Below are positions 52,699-63,934 of a DNA stretch of 64,000 bases, piece after piece. Position 1 is the stretch's first letter, and each line of letters starts with the position of its first letter. The notes beneath the pieces are model-generated. The model saw only the letters and a program-made list of their open reading frames with translations, was not told where the DNA came from and did not search any database. The DNA lies in NCBI GenBank assembly GCA_963789275.1, contig CAWBKF010000011.1:124001-188000 (forward strand). Direction: 5' to 3'. Both the position numbers and the translations under genes were made by a program. The DNA is from DAHUYF01 sp963789275 (GTDB lineage: Bacteria; Pseudomonadota; Alphaproteobacteria; ATCC43930; CGMCC-115725).

Positions 52699-53533
52699 GG
52701 TGCCACCCGATCCCCCGTCCGCCCACGCATGCATCTCTGCTATCCGCATGCGAAGAGAAAGGCAAGCCCTGGCGAAACGCTCGCTTCGGAATGGTCCTCC
52801 AATGTTACTCGGATACCACAGCCCGCCAGACCCAACCCATTTGGTAACATTATACCACACAATTAGCTTGCGGTTAATAAACCAGAAGAGCCACCGCCCG
52901 CCAGGCCGCCGCCTGACCCCGCGAACGGCTCGCCGGGCACCAACCTCGCCCGTCTGACCCACGCCGACGCGATCACCGATGGGGTGGCGGCCTAAAATCT
53001 CGCTGCGCGACGGTCTCGCCGACGCCGAAGTAGCCCTCGCGCCCGGCAGACGATCGAAGGCATGGTCGCCCGCTCTCTGTCGATGGCAGCTGAGCGACTT
53101 TACGCGCGCAGCCGTGAAAATCCGAAGGTCAGTTCCGACGTGAATCCGGCATGCAACCGCAGGCAGCGATCGGGAGGCGAATTCGCGATCAGAAGCCCTG
53201 CCCTCGGACAAACCCGGAGCGCGACTTTCGCGCGGCAAATCCGCCAGCTAGGGAGAGAATCCTACCCCGGCATACAAACTCTCTGAGTATGACAAATTTG
53301 TGAGAGACTCAACGGAACGAAACGTTTAGGGGCTCTTCGGGTGCTATCAGCTCTTCGGCGACGACCCATTCGTTGTCGCGCTGGGGCCCGCCCTTCCCGA
53401 TGTCGGATTCTCTGCATGGGAATACGCCAAGCAGCAGTGCGAAGTCATCTGTCGCAAGGGGGATCTCGTTGGCTCTGAGGACCTTCGTTCTTGGGCGGCG
53501 GCCCCGCCCCGCGACGAAGATCAATCCCCCGAG
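52699..53533. other. Non-coding or decayed stretch at the right end of the exopolysaccharide locus
   Basis: About 835 bases. The first 160 probably hold the promoter of the beta-barrel gene and are less GC-rich (52840-52880). From 53330 on, frame +2 is open and codes coding-like residues ('YQLFGDDPFVVALGPALPDV') but has no start codon until 53534. This may be a gene remnant. Nothing else recognised. Confidence 0.4.
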
Positions 53534-53878
53534 GTGGAGGTGCTTGGGCCCGAATCCCCCGCCGATGCGAAAGCCCACTCCGCCAAGGGTCGCCTCGACG
53601 CTAGCTCGGTGTCGACCGAAGAGACGTTAGAAGAGCAGCAGGGCGCCCATAGGCGCACCCGGATGACCGTGATCCACTTTCTCCGTGTGATTTCGTTGCT
53701 GCCACGCGACGAGCCGGCGCTGGCGGCGATCACTTGGCTGATCAGAAGATACGCCGCGTGGGCACGCGGGCCGCCTTCGGTTCGACGAGATGGCCCGCCA
53801 GCCTGGCTGCGTCGCCTCGTGGCCAAGGAGGATCTGTCAAGGTGCCTGGAGCAGGCGATCATACTCCGCGGCGGCTAG
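53534..53878 (+). CDS. Hypothetical protein fragment
   Basis: Up to 114 residues from a GTG at 53534; the open frame extends back to 53330 without a start, so it is probably the 3' part of a decayed gene. The C-terminal part 'VIHFLRVISLLPRDEPALAA' and 'AWLRRLVAKEDLSRCLEQAI' looks globular and helical. No family recognised. It overlaps the minus-strand membrane gene by about 40 bases. Confidence 0.3.
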   Translation: MEVLGPESPADAKAHSAKGRLDASSVSTEETLEEQQGAHRRTRMTVIHFLRVISLLPRDEPALAAITWLIRRYAAWARGPPSVRRDGPPAWLRRLVAKEDLSRCLEQAIILRGG

Positions 53879-54362
53879 CCAAATCCACGCCAAGAGCAGG
53901 GCTGGACATAGTCCCAGCATCAACCAGATGGGTGTCGTGATCCATCTGCTCGCGTGCTGAATCGGCTCCGGCCGCCGGGCATCGGAGCCTTCGGCCGGCA
54001 ATAGGCAAACCAGCGCCCATGCCAATCCGGCGCTCACCGGCACGGCAAAGCCGACCAGGACGATCGCGTCGACAAGACAGCCGGTCGCGACTGCCGCGAA
54101 TTCGGTGCTCTCGCCTACGATCGACGAGGCTGGAGCGAGCAGAAGGATATACGCCGCGGCCAGAACACCGACGATCACCCCATGCCGTTGCCCGAAGCTC
54201 GAACTCGGTAAGCCTGGCGAGGCCTCGCGACAGGGTGAGCAGCCAAGCCACTCCGGCGGCGACCGTGATAAGCGTCGCGTTGGCCACAAGATAATGGATC
54301 ATCTGGTCGAGCAGACCCACCGCAGCCGCCCCACGGTATAAATTGGGCAGAAGTGACGCCAT
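53837..54362 (-). pseudogene. Small membrane protein with a probable frameshift
   Basis: Two overlapping minus-strand frames make one four-helix membrane protein. From ATG 54362: 'VANATLITVAAGVAWLLTLS' and 'LARLTEFELRATAW'. After a shift near 54190 it continues 'GVIVGVLAAAYILLLAPASS', 'AIVLVGFAVPVSAGLAWALV' and 'WLMLGLCPALLLAWIWLAAA' to 53837. The length is 3n+1. It would be about 175 residues. No family recognised; the frameshift could be a sequencing error. Confidence 0.45.
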
Positions 54363-54474
54363 TCGGCCTTCGCCAGTCGCCAAACGCTGCGGTCGGCCCA
54401 TAGTTCCGCATTCCAGCCACTGCCGGCGGAGCGCTCCGGCCCTTTGGGGGATCAGCGGTGGCGGAACGACGCCA

Positions 54475-55287
54475 TCAACGCGCCGCGCCGGGCAGACCAC
54501 CGGAAGCGGCGGTGGCGCCGGCATCGATCGGCAGGACGATTCCGGTCACCCAGCGCGCCTCGTCGCTGACAAGATAGAGCACGCCGTTGCCGACATCCCA
54601 GCCCGTGCCTTCCGTCTGCAGCAGCGAGCGCCGGCGGCGCGCGTCGCGCAGCTCCGGCGACATGCCGCGGCTGTAGACCATCGGCGTATAGACCATGCCC
54701 GGTGCGATGCAATTGACGCGGATGCCTTCGGCGCCGTGCTGCGCCGCCATCGCGCGGGTCAGCTGGACGATGGCGCCCTTCGACGTGGCATAGAGCAGGT
54801 TCGGATGACCGCCGGTGAGGCCGGCGACCGAGGCGATATTGACGATCGCGCCGGCGCCCAGCTTGCGCATCTCGGGGATGGCATGTTTTGCCATCAGCAC
54901 CATCGAGGTGACGTTGACCCGCATCGCCTGGTCCCAGGCCTCGGGATCGACCTCGACGGCGGTGCCGGGAGGACCGGCGATCCCGACATTGTTGACGAGA
55001 ATGTCGAGGCGGCCCCAGTTCTTCACCGTCGCGGCGACCGCCGCGGCGCAAGAAGCGGGGTTGCTGACATCAGCCTCGATGACGCTGCACTCGCCGCGCT
55101 CGGCCTCGATCATCCGCGCCGTCGCCTCGGCCCAGCCGCGCATGGCGTCGAGCAGCGCCACGCGGGCGCCGTGGCGCGCCAGCAGGATCGCCGCGGCGCG
55201 GCCATTGCCGATGCCCTCGGCGCGCGAGCCGGCGCCGGTGACGATGGCGATCTTGCCGGAAAGACGCTTGGTCTCGGGGGTCGTCAT
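54475..55287 (-). CDS. SDR-family NAD(P)-dependent oxidoreductase
   Basis: A 270-residue classical short-chain dehydrogenase. Cofactor motif 'KIAIVTGAGSRAEGIGNGRA' (TGxxxGxG with an insertion), 'LDILVNNVGIAGPPG' (NNxG), catalytic Ser in 'IVNIASVAGLTGGHP', and the Tyr-xxx-Lys in 'LLYATSKGAIVQLTRAMAA'. The C-terminal 'WVTGIVLPIDAGATAASGG' is also typical. A GGAGGAG ribosome site precedes ATG 55287. It lies downstream of the acyl-CoA synthetase on the same strand, spaced by 47 bases, so a shared catabolic role is likely. Confidence 0.93.
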   Translation of the reverse strand: MTTPETKRLSGKIAIVTGAGSRAEGIGNGRAAAILLARHGARVALLDAMRGWAEATARMIEAERGECSVIEADVSNPASCAAAVAATVKNWGRLDILVNNVGIAGPPGTAVEVDPEAWDQAMRVNVTSMVLMAKHAIPEMRKLGAGAIVNIASVAGLTGGHPNLLYATSKGAIVQLTRAMAAQHGAEGIRVNCIAPGMVYTPMVYSRGMSPELRDARRRRSLLQTEGTGWDVGNGVLYLVSDEARWVTGIVLPIDAGATAASGGLPGAAR

Positions 55288-55334
55288 GGGTCTCCTCCGT
55301 TAGGCTGTTCTTGTACTGGTCGATAACGACGGTG

Positions 55335-57461
55335 TCACCGCGGCGACAGCGTCAGCAGCAGGTCGGCCACGGTGCAGCCTTGCCCGCTGGCATGCGTGAT
55401 CACCGGGTTGATCTCCACCTCCTGCACGACGTCGCGATATGTCGCGGCGAAATCCGAGAGCTGCGCCACCAGCCGCGCCAGCGCCGCGACGTCCGCCGGC
55501 GCGGCGCCGCGGAATCCCTCGAGCAGCGGCGCTGCGCGCAGCTCGCGCAGCATCGCCAGGGCTTCATCGGCATCGACCGGCGCGAGCCGGTAGCTCACAT
55601 CCCGGAACAGCTCGGTCATGACACCGCCGGCGCCCACCATCACCAGCGGGCCGAAGCCGGGGTCGCGGATGGTGCCGACGATCATCTCGACACCCGGCCG
55701 TGCCATGGGCTGCAGCAGCACGCCCTCGAGCCGCGCCTCGGGCTTGAGCCGCCGCGCCGCGGCGAGGACCTCGTCATAGGCCTGGCGCAACCCCGCCGCT
55801 GTCGTGAGGCCGAGGCGCACGCCGCCGATCTCGGTCTTGTGCGCGATGTCCGGCGACTGGATCTTGAGCGCCAGCGGAAACCCCAGGCTTTCGGCCGCCG
55901 CATCGAGCTCGTCCCGCCGCGCCACCAGACGCTGGGGCGGCATCTGCACGCCGGCCTGGGCAACGATGTGGCGGGCCGCATGCTCGGAAATCGCGCCTTC
56001 GGCGGCGCGCAGCGCGGCACTCACCGCCGCGTTGGCCGGACGCGGCGCCGGCGCCGCCTTCAGCGCAAAGCGCCCGCGCTCGGCCAATGCCCGCATGGCG
56101 CTGGCGAGCTGCACCAGGCCGGTATGGAGCGTGAGCCCGGCGCCGGCGAGGACCTTGCGCCCGAGCGGCGACGGCAAGGTATAGCTGTAGAATTGAATGG
56201 GCTTCGCCTGCCGGGCGACGACGCGTCCGAGCGCCGCTGTGTCGATGCTGATGCGCGTCTCGCTGGCGAGCGACAGCACGACGACGATCGCATCGACCTC
56301 GTCGGTCTCGCTGAGGAGCTCGATGGCGCGGATCAACCCGGCGGTCTGGACGGCTTGCGCGGTGATGTCGACCGGGTTCAGCGCCGAGCCGTAAGCCGGG
56401 ATGAAGCGACGGATCGCCTGCTGCATCGCCCGCGACAGCTCCGGGAGCGCCAGGTCGGCGCTTGCCAGCGCATCCGCTGCCCAGGCGCCGGCGCCGCCCG
56501 AGGTCGTTACCACCGCCACCCGGTTGCCGCGCGGCGAGGGAGATGTCACGAAACCGGCGGCGATCGCCACGGCCTCGTCGGGATCCGCGGCGGCGATGAG
56601 GCCGTATTTGCGGAAGACGGCATCATAAGCGGTGTTCCAGCCCGCCATGCTCGCGGTGTGGGACGCGGCGGCGCGCTCGCCAGCCTTGGTGCGGCCCATC
56701 TTGGCGACGATGACCGGCTTTCCCAGCCGGGCAGCGGTCTCGGCGGCGGCGACGAATTTATCGGGATCGCGCACGCCCTCGATGAACAGCATGATCGCCG
56801 CCGTCCCGGCATCGCGCGCCATGTAGTCGAAGAAATCGCTGGCGGTGAGATCGGCCTCGTTGCCGGTGCTGACGATGTGGCTGAAGCTCAGCCCCTGCGC
56901 ACGGCCGCGGTTATAAAGCGCGAAGCCCATGCCGCCGCTTTGGGCGACGACGCCGATGCGGCGCTCGCTGGCGATGAGCGGCTCCTCGCCCGGCCGCGGC
57001 TCGACCGCGGGGCTGAAGGTGGCGGCAACCCGCGCCCCGGCGCTGTAGAAGCCTTCGGCGTTGGGGCCGGAGATGCGCAGCCCCGTGCGCTTCGCCAGCG
57101 CCGCGATCTCGTCCTGCAGCCGCGCCTGCGCGCCGCCCTGCTCGGCAAAGCCCGAGGAGATGATCACCGCGTATTTGACGCCGCGCGCGGCGCACTCCTC
57201 GAGCGACGCCAGGACCGCTTCCGCCGGGATGGCGATCAGCGCGAGATCGACCGGCGCGCCGATCGCCGCGAGCGAGGGATAGCAGGCGAGGCCGTCGATC
57301 TCGGCATAGCTGGGATTGACCGGGTAGAGCCGGCCGGGATAGCCGTTCTGGCGCAACAGGTGCAGCAGCAGGCCACGAATCCTGGTGCGCTCCGGCGAAG
57401 CGCCGATGATGGCGATGGCCTCAGGCGCAAAGAAGCGCTCGAGCGGTTGGGCGGCTTCCAC
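55335..57461 (-). CDS. ADP-forming acyl-CoA synthetase (acetate--CoA ligase family), fused subunits
   Basis: A 708-residue protein with three parts: an N-terminal CoA-binding domain ('PEAIAIIGASPERTRIRGLL'), a succinyl-CoA ligase-like middle ('SGGMGFALYNRGRAQGLSFS', 'IVSTGNEADL') with the phospho-His block 'AASHTASMAGWNTAYDAVFR', and a C-terminal ATP-grasp ('ISEHAARHIVAQAGVQMPPQ', 'LALKIQSPDIAHKTEIGGVR', 'VMVGAGGVMTELFRDVSYRL'). It forms acyl-CoA from a carboxylic acid with NDP release, or runs in reverse. The GTG at 57461 has a GGGAGGA site; the longer open frame lacks homology. Substrate unknown. Confidence 0.92.
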   Translation of the reverse strand: MEAAQPLERFFAPEAIAIIGASPERTRIRGLLLHLLRQNGYPGRLYPVNPSYAEIDGLACYPSLAAIGAPVDLALIAIPAEAVLASLEECAARGVKYAVIISSGFAEQGGAQARLQDEIAALAKRTGLRISGPNAEGFYSAGARVAATFSPAVEPRPGEEPLIASERRIGVVAQSGGMGFALYNRGRAQGLSFSHIVSTGNEADLTASDFFDYMARDAGTAAIMLFIEGVRDPDKFVAAAETAARLGKPVIVAKMGRTKAGERAAASHTASMAGWNTAYDAVFRKYGLIAAADPDEAVAIAAGFVTSPSPRGNRVAVVTTSGGAGAWAADALASADLALPELSRAMQQAIRRFIPAYGSALNPVDITAQAVQTAGLIRAIELLSETDEVDAIVVVLSLASETRISIDTAALGRVVARQAKPIQFYSYTLPSPLGRKVLAGAGLTLHTGLVQLASAMRALAERGRFALKAAPAPRPANAAVSAALRAAEGAISEHAARHIVAQAGVQMPPQRLVARRDELDAAAESLGFPLALKIQSPDIAHKTEIGGVRLGLTTAAGLRQAYDEVLAAARRLKPEARLEGVLLQPMARPGVEMIVGTIRDPGFGPLVMVGAGGVMTELFRDVSYRLAPVDADEALAMLRELRAAPLLEGFRGAAPADVAALARLVAQLSDFAATYRDVVQEVEINPVITHASGQGCTVADLLLTLSPR

Positions 57462-57648
57462 GAAGCATTTCCTCCCGGCGGTATTTTCTTCCAGCCTACC
57501 GGAACCGCGTCCGATCCGGAACCACGGCACCTTCTGGCTAGGGTTCTTCCCCAAGAAGGGGGTGGTTGGGCGGCACGACTGCGTGTACCTTTGTCACCTA
57601 ACACGCCGCGCGGTCAACGCGCGGAAACGTTCCCGGGAGGATTTCCGC

Positions 57649-59187
57649 ATGACATCCGTCGATCGACGCGGCGCCTGGCGCGCCATCGCCCTGGCCGGGC
57701 TTTTCGCTGCCGGCCTCGCCTTGCCCGCCGGCGCGCAGGTTCGCGGCGGCAGCGCCACGCTCGGCGTCGAGCAGGACATCGCCGGCTTCGATCCGCTGGT
57801 CGTGGGCGTCTTCGACACCGGCCAGGAGGCGACGGCGGCGCTGATCTTCGAGACGCTGACGCGGCTCGGCGATGACGGCAAGCCGGTGCCGGGCCTAGCG
57901 CTTTCCTGGGAGCACAGCGCCGACTTCAAGACCTGGACCTACAAGCTGCGGCCAGGGATCACCTTCCAAGACGGCGCGCCCTTCAACGCCCAGGCGGTGG
58001 TCTTCAATGTCCAGCGCATGATCGATCCCAACAACCACTGCCGCTGCCTCTTCTATATCTCCTTCATCGACCATGTCGACGCGGTGGACGAGGTCACCGT
58101 CGCCTTCCATTTGAAATACCCGCAGCCGAACCTGCCGGCGCTGCAGGCGCCGGCGACCGTGACCAACGTCGTCCAGTCGCCCAAGGCGATCGCGGAGATG
58201 AAAGAGGCCTACAACCGCCATCCCGTCGGCACCGGGCCGTTCCAGGTCAAATCCTGGCAATCGGGCGACCGCATCGTGCTCGAGCGCAATCCCAACTACT
58301 GGGACAAGGCGCGGCCCTATCTCGATCAGGTCACGATCCGTCCGCTGCCGGACAACACGGCGCGCTTCGCCAGCGTGCAGTCGGGCGAGACCGACGTCAT
58401 CTGGACCGACCGCGCCGAGGATATCGTCAAGGCGAAGAAGATCGCGAGCCTCAGCGTGCACGAATATGCCGGCTCGGGCGCGCAGGTCTATGCCTTCAAC
58501 ACCAAAGTCGCGCCCTTCGACGATGTGCGCGTGCGCCAGGCGCTGCGCATGGCGCTCGATCTCAAAGCCTATGCCGAGGCGGAGTGGAACGGGCTGTGGC
58601 AACCGGCGAAGGACCCCTACGGCCCCGGCTCCTTCGTGCAATGCAAGGATGCCGGCGCGCTGCCCTATGATCCCGCCAAGGCCAAGGCGCTGCTCAAGGA
58701 CTACGGCAAGCCGGTTGCCTTCAAGATGGTGGTGACGGCGACGCCGCGCGGCCGCGAGATCGGCCAGATCTTCCAGGAATTCTGGCGCGATGTCGGCGCC
58801 GATGCGACCATCGACCAGATCGACCAGACGGCGCTGGTCACCAAGGCGTTCCGCCGCGACTTCCAGCTGACGCCGTGGCGCATCATCGACCTCGCCGATC
58901 CCGACCCGCAGATGTACGCGAATTTCCACACGGGAAGCCCGGTCAACCTCGCCAACTACTCGAACCCCGAGATCGACAGGCTGCTCGACGACGCCCGCGG
59001 CTCGGCCGATCAGGAGAAGCGGGTCGACGATTACTGCGCGGTCGCGCGGATCCTGAACCAGGAAGTGCCGTGGTTCTGGACGGTCGACAACCATTATTTC
59101 TCGATCGCCAAACCGCAGCTGAAAGGCATTCCCAAGCAGTTCAGCGACATCATCGATCTCTCCGGCGCGTGGTGGGACAAGACGTAG
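57649..59187 (+). CDS. ABC transporter substrate-binding protein, peptide/nickel type (SBP_bac_5)
   Basis: A 512-residue periplasmic binding protein with signal peptide 'IALAGLFAAGLALPAGAQ'. Domain landmarks: 'GSATLGVEQDIAGFDPLVVG', 'ETLTRLGDDGKPVPGLALSW', 'TYKLRPGITFQDGAPFNAQA', 'HPVGTGPFQVKSWQSGDRIV' and 'LERNPNYWDKARPYLDQVTI'. It would deliver oligopeptides, glutathione or similar ligands to the permeases encoded just downstream. The ATG follows GGGAGGA; the open frame upstream is a shadow of the acyl-CoA synthetase. Confidence 0.95.
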   Translation: MTSVDRRGAWRAIALAGLFAAGLALPAGAQVRGGSATLGVEQDIAGFDPLVVGVFDTGQEATAALIFETLTRLGDDGKPVPGLALSWEHSADFKTWTYKLRPGITFQDGAPFNAQAVVFNVQRMIDPNNHCRCLFYISFIDHVDAVDEVTVAFHLKYPQPNLPALQAPATVTNVVQSPKAIAEMKEAYNRHPVGTGPFQVKSWQSGDRIVLERNPNYWDKARPYLDQVTIRPLPDNTARFASVQSGETDVIWTDRAEDIVKAKKIASLSVHEYAGSGAQVYAFNTKVAPFDDVRVRQALRMALDLKAYAEAEWNGLWQPAKDPYGPGSFVQCKDAGALPYDPAKAKALLKDYGKPVAFKMVVTATPRGREIGQIFQEFWRDVGADATIDQIDQTALVTKAFRRDFQLTPWRIIDLADPDPQMYANFHTGSPVNLANYSNPEIDRLLDDARGSADQEKRVDDYCAVARILNQEVPWFWTVDNHYFSIAKPQLKGIPKQFSDIIDLSGAWWDKT

Positions 59188-59194
59188 CCGCGTC

Positions 59195-60145
59195 ATGCTC
59201 GGCATGATCGGCCGCAGGCTGGTCTATCTCCTTCCCGTCATCCTCGCGGTCACGGCCCTGACTTTCTTGATCGCCAGCCTGCTGCCCGGCGATCTCGCCA
59301 TCGCCATGCTCGGCGACCAGGCGACGCCGGAGAACGTCGCGGCGCTGCACAGGAAGCTCGGCCTCGACTTGCCGCTGTGGCAGCAATATCTCCATTGGCT
59401 CGGCGGCGTGCTCAGGGGCGATTTCGGCACCTCGCCCCGCACCGGCGAGACGGTGCTGCATGCCATCGCCGGCCGTCTGCCGGTGTCGTTCGAGCTGCTG
59501 GTCATCGCCGAGCTCGGCGGCATCGCCATCGGCGTGCCGCTCGCCATCCTCTGCGCCGTGCGGCCGGGCTCGGTCATCGACCGCGCCGTCTCCGGCATCG
59601 CCTTCGGCAGCCTCTCCGTGCCGCCCTTCATGCTGGCGATCCTGCTCATCTTCGTCTTCGCGCTGCGGCTCGGCGTGCTGCCGGCCACGGCCTATGTGCC
59701 GTTCTCGCAGGATGCGCTCGGCAATCTGCGCGCCATGGTGCTGCCGGGCGCGACGCTGGCGCTGCTGGAATGGCCGACCATCATGCGCGTGCTGCGCAGC
59801 GACATGATCTCGACGCTGCAGGAGGACTACATCGCCATGGCGCGGGCCAAGGGGCTTACGGCGCGGCGCATCCTGCTGGTGCATGCGCTGAAGCCCTCCT
59901 CGCTCACCCTGGTCACGGTGATCGGCGTCAATATCGGCCGGCTCATCGGCGGCGCCCTCATCACCGAGACGATCTTCGCGCTGCCCGGCATCGGCCGGCT
60001 GCTGGTCGAGGCGATCTATCTGCGCGACTTCATCGTGCTGCAGAGCGGCGTGCTGCTCGTCGCCATCGGCTTCGTCCTGGTCAATTTCTGCGTCGATCTG
60101 CTCTACGCCGCGCTCGACCCGCGCATCCGCCATGGCCGCGCTTGA
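59195..60145 (+). CDS. ABC transporter permease (DppB type)
   Basis: A 316-residue inner-membrane protein with six helices. It opens with 'GRRLVYLLPVILAVTALTFL' and 'LLPGDLAIAMLGDQATPENV', and contains the ATPase-contact EAA loop 'DYIAMARAKGLTARRILLVH' plus 'RLIGGALITETIFALPGIGR'. It is the DppB/OppB-like half of the channel. ATG starts 7 bases after the binding-protein stop and the end overlaps the next permease by 14 bases. Confidence 0.95.
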   Translation: MLGMIGRRLVYLLPVILAVTALTFLIASLLPGDLAIAMLGDQATPENVAALHRKLGLDLPLWQQYLHWLGGVLRGDFGTSPRTGETVLHAIAGRLPVSFELLVIAELGGIAIGVPLAILCAVRPGSVIDRAVSGIAFGSLSVPPFMLAILLIFVFALRLGVLPATAYVPFSQDALGNLRAMVLPGATLALLEWPTIMRVLRSDMISTLQEDYIAMARAKGLTARRILLVHALKPSSLTLVTVIGVNIGRLIGGALITETIFALPGIGRLLVEAIYLRDFIVLQSGVLLVAIGFVLVNFCVDLLYAALDPRIRHGRA

Positions 60146-61000
60146 CGCCGCCGACGCGCTCGCGACCGAGATCGCCGCTCCGGCGCGGCGCCGGCGCGGC
60201 CTCGGCATCATCTTCTGGACCGCCGTGCTGTGGCTCGCCCTGGTCCTCGCCCTCGCCATCCTGGCGGATGTGCTGCCGCTCGCCGATCCCGCCCGCCAGG
60301 CGCTGCTGGCGCGGCGCGCGCCGCCCAGCGCGGCGCATCTCCTCGGCACCGACGCGCTCGGCCGCGACATCCTCGCCCGCGTCATCTATGGCGCGCGCGC
60401 ATCGCTCGGCATCGGCCTGCTCGCGCCGCTCATCGCCACCTCCATCGGCGCGGCGCTCGGCCTGCTCGCGGGATATTTCCGCGGCACGCTCGAGACCTTG
60501 ACGATCGGCGCCACCGACGTGCTGCTGGCGTTTCCGCCGCTGGTGCTGGCGCTCGCGATCGTGGCCTATCTCGGCCAGTCCGTGCCCAACGTCATCGCGG
60601 TGCTGGCCGTGCTGACGGTGCCGGCGGTGACGCGCGTCGCGCGAGCCGCGACGCTCACCATCCGCGAGCGCGAGTTCGTTACCGCGGCGCAGGCGCTCGG
60701 CGCCAGCCATGCGCGCATCCTGCTGCGCGAGATCCTGCCCAACGTCATGTTGCCGCTCGGCGCCTATTTCCTGCTGCTGGTGGCGGTGACCATCGTCGCC
60801 GAGGGGATCCTGAGCTTCCTCGGCCTGGGCGTGCCGCCGCCGGCGCCGAGCTGGGGCGGCATGATCGCCGAAGGCCGCGACAGCCTCGACACCGCGCCGC
60901 ACATCGCCTTCATCCCCGCCGGGGTCATGTTCCTGACGGTGCTGGCGTTCAACCTGGTCGGCGATACCTTGCGCGCCGTCACCGACCCAAGGCGCGCGCC

Positions 61001-61004
<4 letters not shown>
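60132..61004 (+). CDS. ABC transporter permease (DppC type)
   Basis: A 290-residue inner-membrane protein, second half of the channel. Landmarks: 'LLGTDALGRDILARVIYGAR', 'TIGATDVLLAFPPLVLALAI', EAA loop 'EFVTAAQALGASHARILLRE', and 'EGILSFLGLGVPPPAPSWGG'. It begins within the DppB gene and its stop overlaps the GTG of the ATPase gene, showing translational coupling along the operon. Confidence 0.95.
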
Positions 61005-61983
<979 letters not shown>

Positions 61984-61987
<4 letters not shown>

Positions 61988-62985
61988 TGGCCGGCAGCGG
62001 CCGGGCGCAGCTGCGGCAGGAACCCATGCTGCTCAGCGTCGAGAGCCTCGTCGTCGACTATGGCTCCGGCGCCTACCGCATCCATGCCGTCTCCGATGTG
62101 AGCTTTGATGTCCGCCGCGGCGAGACCTTGGGGTTGGTCGGCGAATCCGGCTGCGGCAAGTCGACGCTCGGCCGCGCCGTGCTGCAGCTCTGCCGCCCGC
62201 ACGCGGGGAAGGTGCTGTTCGAGGGCGCGGACCTCGTCGCCGCGAGCGGCGACCGGCTGCGTCGCCTGCGCCAACGCCTGCAGCTCATCTTCCAGGATCC
62301 GATCGCCTCGCTCAATCCGCGCCGGCGGGTCGGCGATATCATCGCGGAGCCGCTGATCATCGCCGGCGTCAGGGACCGGGCGGAGCGCCAGCGGCGTGTG
62401 CGCGCGGTGCTGCAGGCGGTCGGGCTCGATCCCGATCTCGTGCTCCGCCGCCGGCCGCACGAATTCTCGGGCGGCCAGTGCCAGCGCATCTCGATCGCCC
62501 GCGCGCTGGTGCTCGAGCCCGACCTCATCATCTGCGACGAACCGGTCTCGGCGCTCGACGTGTCGATCCGCGCGCAGATCCTGAACCTGCTGGAGGACAT
62601 GAAGGCGCGTTACGGGCTCACCCTCATCTTCATCGCCCATGACCTCGCGGTGGTGAAGGCGGTGAGCGACCGCGTCGCCGTCATGTATCTCGGCAAGCTC
62701 TGCGAGATCGGGCCGTCGGAGCAGGTGTTCGAGCAGCCGGCGCATCCCTATACCTCGGTGCTGCTGCAAGCAATTCCGCTGCCCGACCCTGACGCGGTGC
62801 TGCCCGAGAGCGTGGTGCAGGGCGAGCCGCCCTCGCCGATCGCGCCGCCCTCGGGATGCCGCTTCCGGACGCGCTGCGCCTTCGCTCAGCCGCGCTGCGC
62901 CGCGGAGGAGCCGATGATGCGCGAGATCCGCCCGGGGCAATTCGCCGCCTGCCACTTCACGCCGAGCGAGCTTGGCGCTAGATAG
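61984..62985 (+). CDS. ABC transporter ATP-binding protein (DppF type)
   Basis: A 333-residue ATPase paired with the preceding one. Walker A 'LGLVGESGCGKSTLGRAVLQ', Q-loop 'QLIFQDPIASLNPRRRVGDI', signature 'HEFSGGQCQRISIARALVLE', Walker B 'DLIICDEPVSALDVSIRAQI', and C-terminal 'PPSGCRFRTRCAFAQPRCAA'. Starts at GTG 61984 or ATG 61987, overlapping the previous stop. Confidence 0.95.
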
Positions 62986-62991
62986 GCCCGC

Positions 62992-63927
62992 ATGGGTCTC
63001 CTGATCGACGGCCAGTGGCGCGACGAGTGGTATGACACCGGCCGCACCGGCGCGTTCGAGCGGCCGGCCACGGTTTTCCGCCGCTGGATCACGGCCGATG
63101 GCAGCTCGGGATTTCCCGCCGCCGCCGGCCGCTATCATCTCTTCCTCGCGCTGGCTTGTCCCTGGTGCCACCGCACCTTGCTGTTCCGCCAGCTGAAGCG
63201 GGTGCAAGGGGTGATCTCGGTCAGCTTCGTCGAGCCGCTCATGCTCGAGAACGGCTGGACCTTCGCCGCGCCGGAGCCGCTGACCGGCGCCCGCCATGCC
63301 TACGAGATCTATCGGCGCGCCGATCCCCGCTATAGCGGCCGCGCCAGCGTGCCCATCCTGTGGGACAAGCAGACCGGGACGATCGTCAGCAACAAATCCG
63401 CCGACATCATCCGCATGCTGAACCGCGCCTTCGACGCCTTCACCGATGACCGCACCGATTATTATCCGGCCGAGCTCGCCGCCGAGATCGACGCGCTCAA
63501 CGCGCGCATCTACGACACCATCAACAACGGCGTCTACAAGGCCGGCTTTGCCACGCAGCAGGAGCCCTATGAAAAGGCGGTGACGGCGCTGTTCGAGAGC
63601 CTGGACTGGCTCGAGGAGCGTCTGTCGCGCGGTCGCTATCTCTTGGGCGACCGCCTCACCGAGGCGGATTGGCGTCTATTTCCGACGCTGGTGCGGTTCG
63701 ACGCGGTCTATTTCGCGCATTTCAAATGCAACCTCCGCCACCTCTATGACTATCCCGCGCTCTGGGACTACACGCGGGCGCTCTACCAGAAAGCCGGCGT
63801 GGCGGAGACCATCGATCTCGTGAATTTCAAGACGCACTATTACGGCAGCCAGCGCAGCATCAACCCGAGCGGGGTGGTCCCGCTCGGGCCGAGGATCGAT
63901 TTCACGATCCCCGCGCTGCGCGGCTGA
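62992..63927 (+). CDS. Glutathione S-transferase family, glutathionyl-hydroquinone reductase type
   Basis: A 311-residue soluble enzyme that reduces glutathionyl-hydroquinones or similar adducts with glutathione. The active Cys is in 'LALACPWCHRTLLFRQLKRV'; 'SVPILWDKQTGTIVSNKSAD' and 'INNGVYKAGFATQQEPYEKA' are diagnostic of this class; 'RYLLGDRLTEADWRLFPTLV' is the C-terminal domain. It starts 6 bases after the ATPase stop, so it belongs to the ABC operon. This hints that the transporter may bring in glutathione or a conjugate. Confidence 0.95.
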   Translation: MGLLIDGQWRDEWYDTGRTGAFERPATVFRRWITADGSSGFPAAAGRYHLFLALACPWCHRTLLFRQLKRVQGVISVSFVEPLMLENGWTFAAPEPLTGARHAYEIYRRADPRYSGRASVPILWDKQTGTIVSNKSADIIRMLNRAFDAFTDDRTDYYPAELAAEIDALNARIYDTINNGVYKAGFATQQEPYEKAVTALFESLDWLEERLSRGRYLLGDRLTEADWRLFPTLVRFDAVYFAHFKCNLRHLYDYPALWDYTRALYQKAGVAETIDLVNFKTHYYGSQRSINPSGVVPLGPRIDFTIPALRG

Positions 63928-63934
63928 TCGGCGA

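Noticed and set aside
55311..57875. 854-residue plus-strand frame
   Set aside because: Shadow of the acyl-CoA synthetase on the other strand, whose motifs are clear; no family pattern on the plus strand.
59150..60385. 411-residue minus-strand frame
   Set aside because: Antisense to two well-defined permease genes; composition is typical of a shadow frame.
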